Assembly: GCF_048541825.1 (NCBI RefSeq)
Contig: NZ_CP183332.1
Coordinates: forward strand, 2,852,001-2,916,000
DNA: 64,000 nt
From: Caulobacter sp048541825
GTDB taxonomy: Bacteria; Pseudomonadota; Alphaproteobacteria; Caulobacterales; Caulobacteraceae
Direction: 5' to 3'
Every line of letters starts with the position of its first letter. Positions within the stretch are counted from its first letter, which is position 1. Below are positions 39,915-48,751 of the stretch, one piece after another. A model generated the notes under the pieces. The model ran no database searches, was not told the DNA's origin, and saw only the letters and a list, made by a program, of their open reading frames with translations. A program made the position numbers and the translations under genes.

Positions 39915-40853
39915 ATGAGCGCTTGGGAGCCTAACGCGACGAGGAAGCCGCCGGCCACAGCCGTCGCGCCGTCCGTGGCGCCCCTCGCCGGCCTGGCCCA
40001 TGAGGTTCTGCGCGCCGCGCCCGAGCCCGAGCCGCCGCCCACCGCCCTGGTCTTCGCCTCGCCCCACTCGGGTAGCATCTATCCCGCCGACATGATGGCC
40101 GCCGCGCGGCTGGACGCCGAGGCGATCCGGGGCTCGGAAGACGCCTTCGTCGACCAGATCATCGCCGGCGCACCCGTGCTGGGCGCAGCGGTGATCCAGG
40201 CGCGGCTGGCCCGGGCCTATATCGATCTCAATCGCGAGCCGTGGGAGCTGGACCCGGCGATGTTCGAGGACGAACTGCCCGACTATGCCCGGAGCCGCTC
40301 GGCGCGAGTGGTCGCCGGCCTGGGGGCCATCGCGAAGGTCGCCGGCGAAGGACGTCCGATCTATGCCCGAAAGCTGACCTTCGCCGAGGCCCAGGCGCGC
40401 GTCGCGCTGGCCCACCGTCCCTATCACGACGCGCTGGACCGTCTGCTGGCCTCGGCGCGGGCGACCCATGGCTGCGCGGTTCTGGTGGACTGGCATTCGA
40501 TGCCGGCGGCGGCGGCCCGGGGCCAGAGGGCGCGGGGCGGTGGCCCTTGCGATATCGTGCTCGGCGACCGGTTCGGCGCGGCCTGCTCGCCCAAGCTCAC
40601 CGCACTGGTCGAGCGAGAGCTGGAATCGATGGGCTACCGCGTGGCCCGCAACGCGCCCTATGCCGGCGGCTACACCACCGAGCACTATGGCCGGCCGGCG
40701 CGGCGTACTCACGCCCTGCAGATCGAGATCAACCGCGCGCTCTATATGAACGAGTCGACGCGCGAGCCGACCCAGGGGCTGATCAAGCTGGCCGCCGACG
40801 CCGATCGCCTGACCCGCGCCCTGGCGAATCTGGATGTTTCCAGCCTGCGCTAA
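39915..40853 (+). CDS. N-formylglutamate amidohydrolase family protein
   Basis: A 312-residue protein of the HutG-like amidohydrolase family: FASPHSGSIYPADM near the N-terminus, then AYIDLNREPWELD, ALAHRPYHDALDRLL, VLVDWHSMP (metal-binding His) and ALQIEINRALYMNE. Members remove the formyl group from N-formylglutamate in histidine breakdown. No hut genes lie nearby, so the true substrate may differ. ATG 39915 is chosen; an earlier in-frame start lies over the cpdR promoter region. It is monocistronic. Confidence 0.85.
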   Translation: MSAWEPNATRKPPATAVAPSVAPLAGLAHEVLRAAPEPEPPPTALVFASPHSGSIYPADMMAAARLDAEAIRGSEDAFVDQIIAGAPVLGAAVIQARLARAYIDLNREPWELDPAMFEDELPDYARSRSARVVAGLGAIAKVAGEGRPIYARKLTFAEAQARVALAHRPYHDALDRLLASARATHGCAVLVDWHSMPAAAARGQRARGGGPCDIVLGDRFGAACSPKLTALVERELESMGYRVARNAPYAGGYTTEHYGRPARRTHALQIEINRALYMNESTREPTQGLIKLAADADRLTRALANLDVSSLR

Positions 40854-40960
40854 AGCTCAAGATCGCCGTGTTGCGCCGATCCGATCGGCCGGTGGATCTC
40901 CGCGGCCTTACCCGCAGAAGCGGGTTTGACTGCCTTGTGACCGCTACCGGCGTTCAGGCC

Positions 40961-40988
40961 AAAAAAAAGCCCGGCTCGAGAGCCGGGC
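40961..40988 (-). terminator. Rho-independent terminator, leftward
   Basis: Minus strand: stem GCCCGGCT / AGCCGGGC with a 4-base loop, then eight T residues. It can only serve a leftward transcript; the only candidate is the predicted sRNA. Confidence 0.85.
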
Positions 40989-41042
40989 AGTTCATTAGGG
41001 AGGAAACGCCCAGGAAGGGCAGAGGCGACAAGGCCGCCTCAC
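40961..41042 (-). ncRNA. Candidate small RNA of about 82 bases with its own promoter and terminator
   Basis: On the minus strand a promoter TTGCCC-N17-TATAAA (41077 to 41049) predicts a start near 41042. The RNA would contain a stem GAGGCG/CGCCTC, a small stem GCCC/GGGC, an open CU-rich stretch TTTCCTCCCTAATG able to pair with ribosome-binding sites, and a terminator. There is no convincing protein frame. The layout is that of an alphaproteobacterial trans-acting sRNA. Confidence 0.6.
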
Positions 41043-41048
41043 AGGCTG

Positions 41049-41077
41049 TTTATAGAGTGCGGTGCAAAATTGGGCAA
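41049..41077 (-). promoter_or_regulatory. Sigma-70-type promoter of the candidate sRNA
   Basis: TTGCCC (41072-41077) and TATAAA (41049-41054) on the minus strand with the ideal 17-base spacer. Confidence 0.55.
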
Positions 41078-41401
41078 GCGGAAAAGTGGACGCGAGTGTC
41101 GATTTTGCGGAAGGAGCCTGAAGAAAAACCCATGCAGGACAAGGGTTATGTAACGCCGATCGCCCAGCGACGCCCATTTTTCACGCATGCTGCACCGCAC
41201 AATTAGTTGCCAGTGAAACAACCCGGCCTGCGAAGGGCGCTCAAACCCCGCTAAATCAAGGCTTTTGGGATGACACCGGTTTCCATCGAATCCCCTTTCT
41301 CAACAGGTGGGGTGGATAAACGCCGCGCAGTCGCGTAAAAGCCGCGCGCCTGATGCGCGCAGCGTCATCTCCCGTCTCTTCCCCGAAAGTTCGCCTTCTC
41401 C

Positions 41402-43234
41402 ATGTCCATGCGAAACATCGCCATCATCGCGCACGTCGATCATGGCAAGACCACCCTCGTCGATCAGCTCCTGGCCCAGTCCGGCATCTTCCGCGCGAAC
41501 GAAGCCACGACCGAGCGCGCCATGGACTCCAATGACCAGGAGCGCGAGCGCGGGATCACCATCCTGGCCAAGTGCACCAGCGTCCTGTGGCACGGTGAGG
41601 CGGGCGAAACCCGCATCAACATCATCGACACCCCCGGCCACGCCGACTTCGGCGGCGAAGTCGAACGCATCCTGGGCATGGTCGATGGCTGCGTGATCCT
41701 GGTCGACGCCGAAGAAGGCGTCATGCCGCAGACCAAGTTCGTCCTGGGCAAGGCCCTGAAGATGGGCCTGCGTCCGATCCTCTGCCTCAACAAGGTGGAC
41801 CGTCCGCACGCCGATCCGGACCGGATCCTCAATGACGTGTTCGACCTGTTCGCCACCATGGGCGCCACGGACGAGCAACTGGACTTCCCGCACATCTATG
41901 CGTCGGGCAAGAACGGCTGGGCGACGCTGGACATGAACCAGCCCAACAGCACCCTGGCTCCCCTGTTCGACCTGATCGTGCGCCACGTGCCCGAGCCCAA
42001 GGTCGTCGAGAACGTCGACAAGCCGTTCCAGATCCTGTCGGTCCTGATCGAAAACGACCCGTTCCTGGGTCGCCTGCTGACCGGCCGCATCACCTCCGGC
42101 AAGGCCGTCCCCGGCATGTCGATCCACGCCCTGTCGCTGGACGGCAAGGAAATCGAGCGCGGCCGCATCACCAAGGTGCTGGCCTTCCGCGGCCTGAAGC
42201 GCCAGCCGGTCGATGAAGCCGAAGCCGGCGACATCGTCGCCATCGCGGGCCTGTCCAAGGCGACCGTGGCCGACACCCTGTGCGCCATGGAAGTCACCGA
42301 GGCCCTGCCCGCCCAGCCGATCGATCCGCCGACCATCTCGATGACCGTCTCGGTCAACGACAGCCCGCTGGCGGGTAAAGAAGGCGACAAGGTCCAAAGC
42401 CGCGTCATTCGTGACCGTCTGCTGCGCGAAGCCGAATCCAACGTGGCCATCAAGGTCAGCGAAACCGCTGAAGGCGACGCCTATGAAGTGGCCGGTCGCG
42501 GCGAGCTGCAGCTGGGCGTGCTGATCGAAGGCATGCGCCGCGAAGGCTTCGAAGTGTCGATCAGCCGTCCGCGCGTCGTGTTCCAGACCGATCCGGAAAC
42601 CGGCAAGCGCCTTGAGCCGATCGAAGACGTCATGATCGACGTCGACGACGAGTTCTCGGGCATCGTCATCGAAAAGCTGTCGATGCGTAAGGCCGAACTG
42701 AAGGACATGGGCCCGTCGGGCGCCGGCAAGACCCGCCTGCAACTGGTGGCCCCGTCGCGTTCGCTGATCGGCTATCAGGGCGAGTTCCTGACCGACACCC
42801 GCGGTTCGGGCGTGCTGAACCGCGTGTTCAGCCACTACGAGCCCTACAAGGGCGCCATCGACAGCCAGCGCAAGGGCGTGCTGGTTTCGAACTCGGAAGG
42901 CGAAACCGCCGCCTTCGCGCTGTGGAACCTGGAAGATCGCGGCACGATGTTCGTCGGCGCCGGCGAAAAGACCTATCAGGGCATGATCATCGGCGAGAAC
43001 GCCCGTCAGGACGACCTCGACGTCAACCCGATGAAGGCCAAGCAGCTGAACAACATCCGCGCCTCGGGCAAGGATGAAGCCGTTCGCCTGACCCCGCCGC
43101 GCCGCATGACCCTCGAGCAGGCCATCGCCTATATCGAGGAAGACGAACTGGTCGAAGTGACGCCCAAGAACATTCGCCTGCGCAAGCAGACCCTGAACCC
43201 GTCGTTCCGCAAGCGTCGCGTCAAGGAAGAATAG
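41402..43234 (+). CDS. typA: TypA/BipA, ribosome-associated translational GTPase
   Basis: A 610-residue protein starting MSMRNIAIIAHVDHGKTTLV. The GTPase motifs are G1 AHVDHGKTT, G2 RGITI, G3 DTPGHAD, G4 NKVD and G5 ASGKNGWA. EF-G-like domains III and V and the TypA-specific C-terminal domain follow (RGTMFVGAGEKTYQGMI). It acts on the ribosome, helping 50S assembly and growth under stress and cold. The length is exactly typical. A strong terminator follows, so it is a single-gene unit. Confidence 0.96.
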   Translation: MSMRNIAIIAHVDHGKTTLVDQLLAQSGIFRANEATTERAMDSNDQERERGITILAKCTSVLWHGEAGETRINIIDTPGHADFGGEVERILGMVDGCVILVDAEEGVMPQTKFVLGKALKMGLRPILCLNKVDRPHADPDRILNDVFDLFATMGATDEQLDFPHIYASGKNGWATLDMNQPNSTLAPLFDLIVRHVPEPKVVENVDKPFQILSVLIENDPFLGRLLTGRITSGKAVPGMSIHALSLDGKEIERGRITKVLAFRGLKRQPVDEAEAGDIVAIAGLSKATVADTLCAMEVTEALPAQPIDPPTISMTVSVNDSPLAGKEGDKVQSRVIRDRLLREAESNVAIKVSETAEGDAYEVAGRGELQLGVLIEGMRREGFEVSISRPRVVFQTDPETGKRLEPIEDVMIDVDDEFSGIVIEKLSMRKAELKDMGPSGAGKTRLQLVAPSRSLIGYQGEFLTDTRGSGVLNRVFSHYEPYKGAIDSQRKGVLVSNSEGETAAFALWNLEDRGTMFVGAGEKTYQGMIIGENARQDDLDVNPMKAKQLNNIRASGKDEAVRLTPPRRMTLEQAIAYIEEDELVEVTPKNIRLRKQTLNPSFRKRRVKEE

Positions 43235-43255
43235 GACCTCAAGTCCTGATCTGAC

Positions 43256-43292
43256 AAAGGCCGCCGCCCCTCTCGGGTCGGCGGCCTTTTTT
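43256..43292 (+). terminator. Rho-independent terminator of typA
   Basis: Stem GGCCGCCG / CGGCGGCC with a 12-base loop, then TTTTTT. Confidence 0.88.
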
Positions 43293-43429
43293 CTGGCTGA
43301 GCCCCGCGCCAAACCGTCGCGCTGAACGCTCAAAGATTGTGCGGCCACAGAGACTTAACGCCTGGTTCACCAAAACCGTCGAAGCTCGCCGAAGGGACCT
43401 CGTCGTCCCGGGGAAATCAGGACCGCGAC

Positions 43430-45853
43430 GTGGGCAAGGCCGCCGCCATCTCGATCATTGCGGGGCGTTTGGCCCCCCTGCTGTCCCCCATGCTGCCCGT
43501 CGTGCCCGAGGAAATGGCCGGGCGTGTGCGCATGGAGCAATTGGCCAGCATCCTGCGCCTGACCCCGATCATGATGGGCGCCAACATCGTCATCGCCATG
43601 CTGGTCTGCCTGACCGGCCTGACCGGTCCGCATCGGACCGGCCTGATCATCTGGTCGGCCATCGTGATCAGCTATGGCCTGCTGGGCCTGCGCGGCTGGT
43701 TGGCCGCCCAGCGCCGCAAGGGCGGCAAGTCCACCGTGTCTGCACGCGGCCTGCGCCGTATCGCGACCCAGGCGGGTTTGCTGGGCTGCCTTTGGGGCGC
43801 CCTGCCCATCCTGGCCATGGACGGCGACACCGCCAGCGTGCAGATGCGCATGATGGTGGTCTCGGTGGTCGCCGGCATGGTCGGCTGCGGCGGATTTGCC
43901 ATGCTGGCCTTTCCGCCCGCCGCAATCGCCTATTCAACCCCGATGGTGGTCGGCTCGCTGTATGTCCTGGTGCGCAGCGGCGACCCGATCCTGCTGGCCC
44001 TGGGCGGCCTTCTGATCTTTTGCTACCTGGTGGTCAGCCTCTCGTGCCTGTCGCACGCCAAGGTGTTCGCCGAACGCCTGGTGGCCGGCGAGGAGCTGGA
44101 ACGCCAGAAACAGGTCGTCAGCCTGCTGCTCAGCGACTTCGAGGAAGGCGCCAGCGACTGGCTCTGGGAAATCGATGCACACGGCGCGCTCAGCTACGTG
44201 TCCGACCGGATGGCCGCCGCCGCCGGAACCGACCGGCGCGAGCTTCTGGGCCAGGCCCTGGCGGCCCTGTGCGGTCCCGCCGTCGAAGGCCCGGCCGGCC
44301 CGGTGGCCTCGCTGGCGGCGCTGCTGGCTGAACACAGGACCTTCCGCGATATCGTGGTGCCGGTGCAGGTGGGCGCCCTGACCCACTGGTGGTCGCTGAG
44401 CGCCAAGCCGATCCACGACAGGGACGGCGCCTTCACGGGATACCGCGGCGTCGGGGCCGACGTGACCGCAGCCCGCGAGGCCCAGGCGCGCATCTCGCGT
44501 CTGGCCCATTTCGACGTCCTGACCCAGCTGCCCAACCGCCAGTCGTTCCTGCAGGCCCTGAGCAAGGCCTGGACCGACCATGCGCAAGCCGACGACGCCA
44601 GCGGCGGCTGCGCCGTGCTGTGCCTGGACCTGGACTATTTCAAGGGCGTCAATGACAGCCTGGGCCATCCGGTGGGCGACGCCCTGCTGATCGAGGTCGC
44701 CGAGCGCCTACGCCAGTGCGTCGCCGAGGCCGGCTTGGTGGCCCGCCTTGGCGGCGACGAGTTTGCCGTGGTCGTCGCCCCGGCTCCCACGCCGGAAGCT
44801 CTGGGCGAGCTGGCGCGCGCCATCGTCGAGACCCTGTCCCAGCCCTATGACATCAAGGGCCACAATGTCCTGATCGGCGCCAGCATCGGCATCGCCATCG
44901 CCCCGGTCGATGCCGCCGATCCCGACAGCCTGCTGAAGAACGCCGACCTGGCCCTGTACCGCGCCAAGGGCGACGGTCGCGGGGCCTACCGGTTCTTCGA
45001 GCTGTCGATGGATGTCGGGGCCCAGGAGCGGCGGGCGCTGGAGATGGATCTGCGCGCCGCGCTGAAGAATGACGAGCTGAGGGTCTTCTTCCAGCCGCTG
45101 ATCGGCTGTCGCGAGCACGACATCACCGGCTTCGAGGCGCTGCTCCGCTGGCAGCATCCGCGTCGCGGCCTGGTTCCGCCCAATGACTTCATCGCGTGCG
45201 CCGAGCAGTGGGGCCTGATCGGCAAGATCGGCGAGTGGGTGCTCAACGAAGCCTGCCGGCAGGCTGCCTCATGGCCCGCGCCCCTGACCGTGGCCGTCAA
45301 CCTGTCGCCAAACCAGTTCGCCTCGGGCGACCTGGTGGGCCAGGTAGCGCGTGCGCTCGGCGACTCGGGCCTGGATCCGTCACGACTGGAGCTGGAAATC
45401 ACCGAGGGCCTGCTGCTGAACGACACGGCCCGAACCCTGGAGCAACTTGCGGCGCTGAAGACCCTGGGCGTGAAGATCGCCATGGACGACTTCGGCACCG
45501 GCTATTCCAGCCTAGCCTATCTGTGGCGGTTCCCGTTCGACAAGATCAAGCTGGACCGCTCGTTCGTGGCTGAGATGGGCGAGAACACCGCCATCAGCGA
45601 CATCGTCCGCACCATCACCCTGCTGGGCCAGACCCTGAAGCTGCAGGTCACGGCCGAGGGGGTGGAAACGGCCGACCAGGCGCGGATGCTCGGGGAAATG
45701 CACTGCGACCACTTCCAGGGCTTCCTGTTCGGACGCCCCATGCCGGTCGGCGATATCCCCAATTTCCTGCTCAGCGACCTGGCGCGGCGCATGCGACGCC
45801 AAAGCGTCGCGGCGGCCGAGACGGAAGCCGGTTCGACCTCCGCCTCGGCCTGA
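43430..45853 (+). CDS. Membrane-bound GGDEF-EAL cyclic-di-GMP enzyme
   Basis: About 807 residues. An N-terminal membrane domain has five to six hydrophobic segments (ANIVIAMLVCLTGLTG, IIWSAIVISYGLLGL, LGGLLIFCYLVVSLSC). A PAS-like domain (SDWLWEIDAHGALSYV) follows, then a GGDEF domain with an intact RLGGDEFAV and an EAL domain. In the EAL domain FEALLRW, VNLSPNQ, EITEG, MDDFGTGYSSL and AEGVET are all present. Both domains look catalytic by motif. No RxxD inhibitory site precedes GGDEF. I prefer GTG 43430, with AGGA 7 bases before it, to the TTG at 43337, which adds 31 polar residues. It is monocistronic. Confidence 0.88.
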   Translation: MGKAAAISIIAGRLAPLLSPMLPVVPEEMAGRVRMEQLASILRLTPIMMGANIVIAMLVCLTGLTGPHRTGLIIWSAIVISYGLLGLRGWLAAQRRKGGKSTVSARGLRRIATQAGLLGCLWGALPILAMDGDTASVQMRMMVVSVVAGMVGCGGFAMLAFPPAAIAYSTPMVVGSLYVLVRSGDPILLALGGLLIFCYLVVSLSCLSHAKVFAERLVAGEELERQKQVVSLLLSDFEEGASDWLWEIDAHGALSYVSDRMAAAAGTDRRELLGQALAALCGPAVEGPAGPVASLAALLAEHRTFRDIVVPVQVGALTHWWSLSAKPIHDRDGAFTGYRGVGADVTAAREAQARISRLAHFDVLTQLPNRQSFLQALSKAWTDHAQADDASGGCAVLCLDLDYFKGVNDSLGHPVGDALLIEVAERLRQCVAEAGLVARLGGDEFAVVVAPAPTPEALGELARAIVETLSQPYDIKGHNVLIGASIGIAIAPVDAADPDSLLKNADLALYRAKGDGRGAYRFFELSMDVGAQERRALEMDLRAALKNDELRVFFQPLIGCREHDITGFEALLRWQHPRRGLVPPNDFIACAEQWGLIGKIGEWVLNEACRQAASWPAPLTVAVNLSPNQFASGDLVGQVARALGDSGLDPSRLELEITEGLLLNDTARTLEQLAALKTLGVKIAMDDFGTGYSSLAYLWRFPFDKIKLDRSFVAEMGENTAISDIVRTITLLGQTLKLQVTAEGVETADQARMLGEMHCDHFQGFLFGRPMPVGDIPNFLLSDLARRMRRQSVAAAETEAGSTSASA

Positions 45854-45856
45854 TCG

Positions 45857-46105
45857 TCAGTTCTTCTTGATCAAACCCAGCAGGGCCAGGAGCAGGATCG
45901 CGCCGATCGTCGAGATCACCAGGCTGCCGATGAAGCCGCCCCAGCCAATCCCCAGCGCACTGGCGACAAACGCGCCCAGGAACGAACCGACCACGCCGAC
46001 GATCAGGTTGGTCAGCAGCCCGTGATTGCGCTTCATGATCTGTTCGGCGATCCAGCCGGCCAGAATACCGATGATGATCGCGCCGATGATGCCTACGCCG
46101 CTCAT
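45857..46105 (-). CDS. GlsB/YeaQ/YmgE-family small membrane protein
   Basis: An 82-residue protein of three hydrophobic segments separated by Gly-rich turns (GIIGAIIIGILAGWIAEQIM, NLIVGVVGSFLGAFVA, LVISTIGAILLLALLGLI) and ending in KKN. This is the family called transglycosylase-associated protein, despite no shown enzyme activity, and is often stress-induced. Its stop lies 3 bases from the end of the converging GGDEF-EAL gene. Confidence 0.88.
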   Translation of the reverse strand: MSGVGIIGAIIIGILAGWIAEQIMKRNHGLLTNLIVGVVGSFLGAFVASALGIGWGGFIGSLVISTIGAILLLALLGLIKKN

Positions 46106-46279
46106 GTGTCTCTCCTGATGGCCCGGTTGAGCTTTCGGAATGCGTGAGCTGCGGTGAAGGTTGCGTGGGAGGGGGCGTATCGGTTCAATCCAGCGACACT
46201 TTCATCGCCTTATGACGCCGGCGCGTCCGCTCTCCGCCGGGAAGCGCATGGCGAATTTCGACCCATTGCGGACCTAAAT

Positions 46280-46415
46280 CCCTCTTCCAAAGGGAGAGGG
46301 AGGGGCCCGCCGCGAAGCGGTGGGAGGGTGAGGGGTTACGAGGCTTGACGGCGTGCCGGCACTCCGTCGAACGCCGTAACCCCTCACCCCAACCCTCTCC
46401 CTATGGGAGAGGGAG
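46280..46415. repeat. Intergenic inverted repeat with CCCTCTCCC/GGGAGAGGG units
   Basis: The left part contains AAAGGGAGAGGGAGGGG and GGGAGGGTGAGGGGTTACG. The right part contains CGTAACCCCTCACCCCAACC and CTCTCCCTATGGGAGAGGGA. The halves form a long stem. Such elements are common between genes in GC-rich Proteobacteria. The rest of the 46106-46482 gap shows nothing else. Confidence 0.65.
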
Positions 46416-46482
46416 CAACGACCACCCACCACCCTCAACAGACCTTCGGAATGTCCGCGGTCAACACGGCGACTGATAGCGG

Positions 46483-46938
46483 CTAAACCCGCCGCTCCAT
46501 GAACACATCCGCCCGCGCATAGGGCGTGTCGCGATGGGGCAGATCAACAAACCCCATTGCCCGATAGAGCCCGAGAGCCGGCGCGAGGCTGGAATTGGTC
46601 TCCAGATAGAGCCGTGGCGCGCCCAGCGCCTCCGCCCTATCGATACAGGCCTGCATCAGCAGCCGGCCCAGCCCGGTTCCCCTCGCCTGCTCGGTAACCG
46701 TCATCTTGGCGACCTCGAAGCCGCCATCGGCCAGCAGGATCAGACCCACGCAGCCGATGACCTCGCCCTCGTCGGTCTCGGCCATCAGGATGTGGCCGCC
46801 CTTGTCGAGGATCTTGCCGACCGGGTCGTTCAGCGCCTCGTGGTCCTTGGCCTCCATCGTGAAGTATTTGGAGATCCAGGCGGTGTTGAGGTCGCGCCAG
46901 GCGTCGGCGTGTCGGGGCTCGAAAGGCAGGATGCGCAT
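46483..46938 (-). CDS. GNAT-family N-acetyltransferase
   Basis: A 151-residue protein with the GNAT fold: MRILPFEPRHADAWRDLNTA, strand FEVAKMTV, the acetyl-CoA loop QARGTGLGRLLM, and YLETNSSLAPALGLYRAMGF. It transfers an acetyl group from acetyl-CoA; the substrate is unknown. It is divergent from the aminotransferase with only 52 bases between the starts, so the two share a control region. Confidence 0.88.
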   Translation of the reverse strand: MRILPFEPRHADAWRDLNTAWISKYFTMEAKDHEALNDPVGKILDKGGHILMAETDEGEVIGCVGLILLADGGFEVAKMTVTEQARGTGLGRLLMQACIDRAEALGAPRLYLETNSSLAPALGLYRAMGFVDLPHRDTPYARADVFMERRV

Positions 46939-46990
46939 GAGCTCGATATTGTGCGATCAAACGGTCAAGGCAACAGGCAAGGCGCGCATC

Positions 46991-48151
46991 ATGGTCCACC
47001 CGGTGTTCGACAACCTGCCAACGACCATTTTTGAAGAGATGAGCGGCCTGGCGCGCGAGCTCGGCGCGATCAACCTGGGCCAGGGCTTTCCCGACGACGC
47101 CGGACCCGAGCCCTTGCGCGCCAAGGCCGCCGAGGCGCTGATGAGCGGCTCCAACCAGTACCCGCCGATGCGCGGCCTGCCGCAGCTGCGCGCCGCGGTC
47201 GCCGAGCACTATCGCCTGAGCCAGGGGCTGGACCTGGATGCGAACGAGATCACCGTCACCTCCGGCGCGACCGAGGCCCTGGCGGCGGCCTTCTTTTCGC
47301 TGATCTCGCCGGGCGACGAGGTGGTGCTGTTCCAGCCGCTGTACGACGCCTATCTGCCGCTGATCCGCCGGGCCGGCGGCATCCCGCGTCTGGTTCGTCT
47401 TGAGCCGCCGCACTGGCGCTTCGACCGCGCCATGCTGGAGGCCGCCTTCACACCCCGGACGCGGATGGTGGTGCTCAACAGCCCGCTCAATCCGGCCGGA
47501 ACCGTGACGCCCGACGCAGACCTGGCCCTGCTGGCGGAATTCTGCGTCGCCCATGACGCCATCGCCGTCTGCGACGAGGTCTGGGAGGCGGTCACCTTCG
47601 AGGGCGCCCGCCACCGCTCGTTGATGGACTTCCCCGGCATGCGCGAGCGGACGGTGAAGATCGGCTCGGCGGGAAAGATGTTCGGCATGACCGGTTGGAA
47701 GGTCGGCTTCCTGTGCGCCGCCCCGCCCCTGACCCGGGCTCTCGCCGCCGCTCACCAGTTCCTGACCTTTACCACCCCGCCCAACCTGCAGGCCGCCGTG
47801 GCCTGGGGGCTGGAGCACTATCGCGACTGGTTCACGACCATGCCCGCCGGCCTGCAGGCCTCGCGCGATCGCCTGACCGCCGGGTTGGAGGGCGCCGGCT
47901 ACCGGGTGCTGCCCAGCGCCGGGACCTATTTCCTCAATGTCGACCTGCGCGCCTCGGGCATCGTAATGGCCGATCGCCCCTTCTGCCTGGCCCTGGCGCG
48001 CGAGCACGGCGTGGCGGCCATACCGGTCTCGGCCTTCTATGCGCAAAACCCGGTGACCCACATCGTTCGCCTGTGTTTCGCCAAGGCCGACGCGACGCTG
48101 GACGAGGCCATCGCGCGACTGGCGGCGGCCCGGCCCCGTCTGGGCGGTTGA
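46991..48151 (+). CDS. PLP-dependent class I/II aminotransferase
   Basis: A 386-residue enzyme of the family that includes methionine aminotransferase YbdL and kynurenine aminotransferase. It has INLGQGFPDDAGPEPL, TSGATEALAAAFFSLI (PLP phosphate region), NSPLNPAGTV, CDEVWE and the Lys in GSAGKMFGMTGWKVGF that forms the Schiff base. The substrate may be Met, Kyn or another amino acid. ATG 46991 is chosen; the frame is open far upstream over the divergent acetyltransferase gene, which is a shadow. A second GNAT gene follows 66 bases later. Confidence 0.9.
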   Translation: MVHPVFDNLPTTIFEEMSGLARELGAINLGQGFPDDAGPEPLRAKAAEALMSGSNQYPPMRGLPQLRAAVAEHYRLSQGLDLDANEITVTSGATEALAAAFFSLISPGDEVVLFQPLYDAYLPLIRRAGGIPRLVRLEPPHWRFDRAMLEAAFTPRTRMVVLNSPLNPAGTVTPDADLALLAEFCVAHDAIAVCDEVWEAVTFEGARHRSLMDFPGMRERTVKIGSAGKMFGMTGWKVGFLCAAPPLTRALAAAHQFLTFTTPPNLQAAVAWGLEHYRDWFTTMPAGLQASRDRLTAGLEGAGYRVLPSAGTYFLNVDLRASGIVMADRPFCLALAREHGVAAIPVSAFYAQNPVTHIVRLCFAKADATLDEAIARLAAARPRLGG

Positions 48152-48217
48152 TCGACACCTTCGCCGGCTCTACCACCAGAAGGAAGACGCCCCAGAGCGC
48201 TTCGGGAGACAGGGCTG

Positions 48218-48751
48218 ATGGCCGTATCGATGCTCGTGGAACGCGGCCAGGTCATCTCGCTGATCAGCGCCACCGCCGAGACGTTCGACGCCGAGGACGT
48301 GGGCGGAGAGGCCATCGCCGACTGCCTGGGCGTCAAGCCGCCGGTTTCCTGGCCGCCGGAACATGACGACCCGGCCACGCGCGACTGGATGCGCGGCCTG
48401 CTGGCCGACCATCCCGACGAGCCGGGCTATGTCGGCTGGTACATGATCGTCCAGAACCGGCTGGTCGGCGTCTGCGGCTTCAAGGGTCCGCCCAACATCT
48501 GGGGCGAGGTCGAGATCGGCTATTCGGTGGTCGAGGCCGAGCATCGCAAGGGCTATGGCGTCGAGGCCGCTGGCCTGCTGGTGGCCCGCGCCTTTCGTGA
48601 CCCCCGGGTGTCGCTGGTCACGGCCGAGACCATGCCCGCGCGGATCGCCTCACAGAAGGTGCTGGCCCGTTGCGGCTTCACCCATGTCGGCGGCTATTTC
48701 GACCCGGAGCAGGGTCAGCTCATGCGGTTCGAGGTACGGCGTCCGGGCTAG
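48218..48751 (+). CDS. GNAT-family N-acetyltransferase, RimJ/RimL type
   Basis: A 177-residue protein with WYMIVQNRLVGVCGFKGPP, VEIGYSVVEAEHRKGYGVEA (acetyl-CoA loop) and IASQKVLARCGFTHVGGYFD, the usual order in RimJ/RimL-like enzymes that acetylate protein N-termini or small molecules. It may be in one unit with the aminotransferase. Its last 32 bases overlap the 3' end of the converging histidine kinase gene. Confidence 0.87.
   Translation: MAVSMLVERGQVISLISATAETFDAEDVGGEAIADCLGVKPPVSWPPEHDDPATRDWMRGLLADHPDEPGYVGWYMIVQNRLVGVCGFKGPPNIWGEVEIGYSVVEAEHRKGYGVEAAGLLVARAFRDPRVSLVTAETMPARIASQKVLARCGFTHVGGYFDPEQGQLMRFEVRRPG

Noticed and set aside
41300..43348. Very long open frame (682 codons) on the minus strand opposite typA
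   Set aside because: It is a GC-rich shadow of typA, rich in His, Asp, Gln and Gly, with no ribosome site and no recognisable domain.
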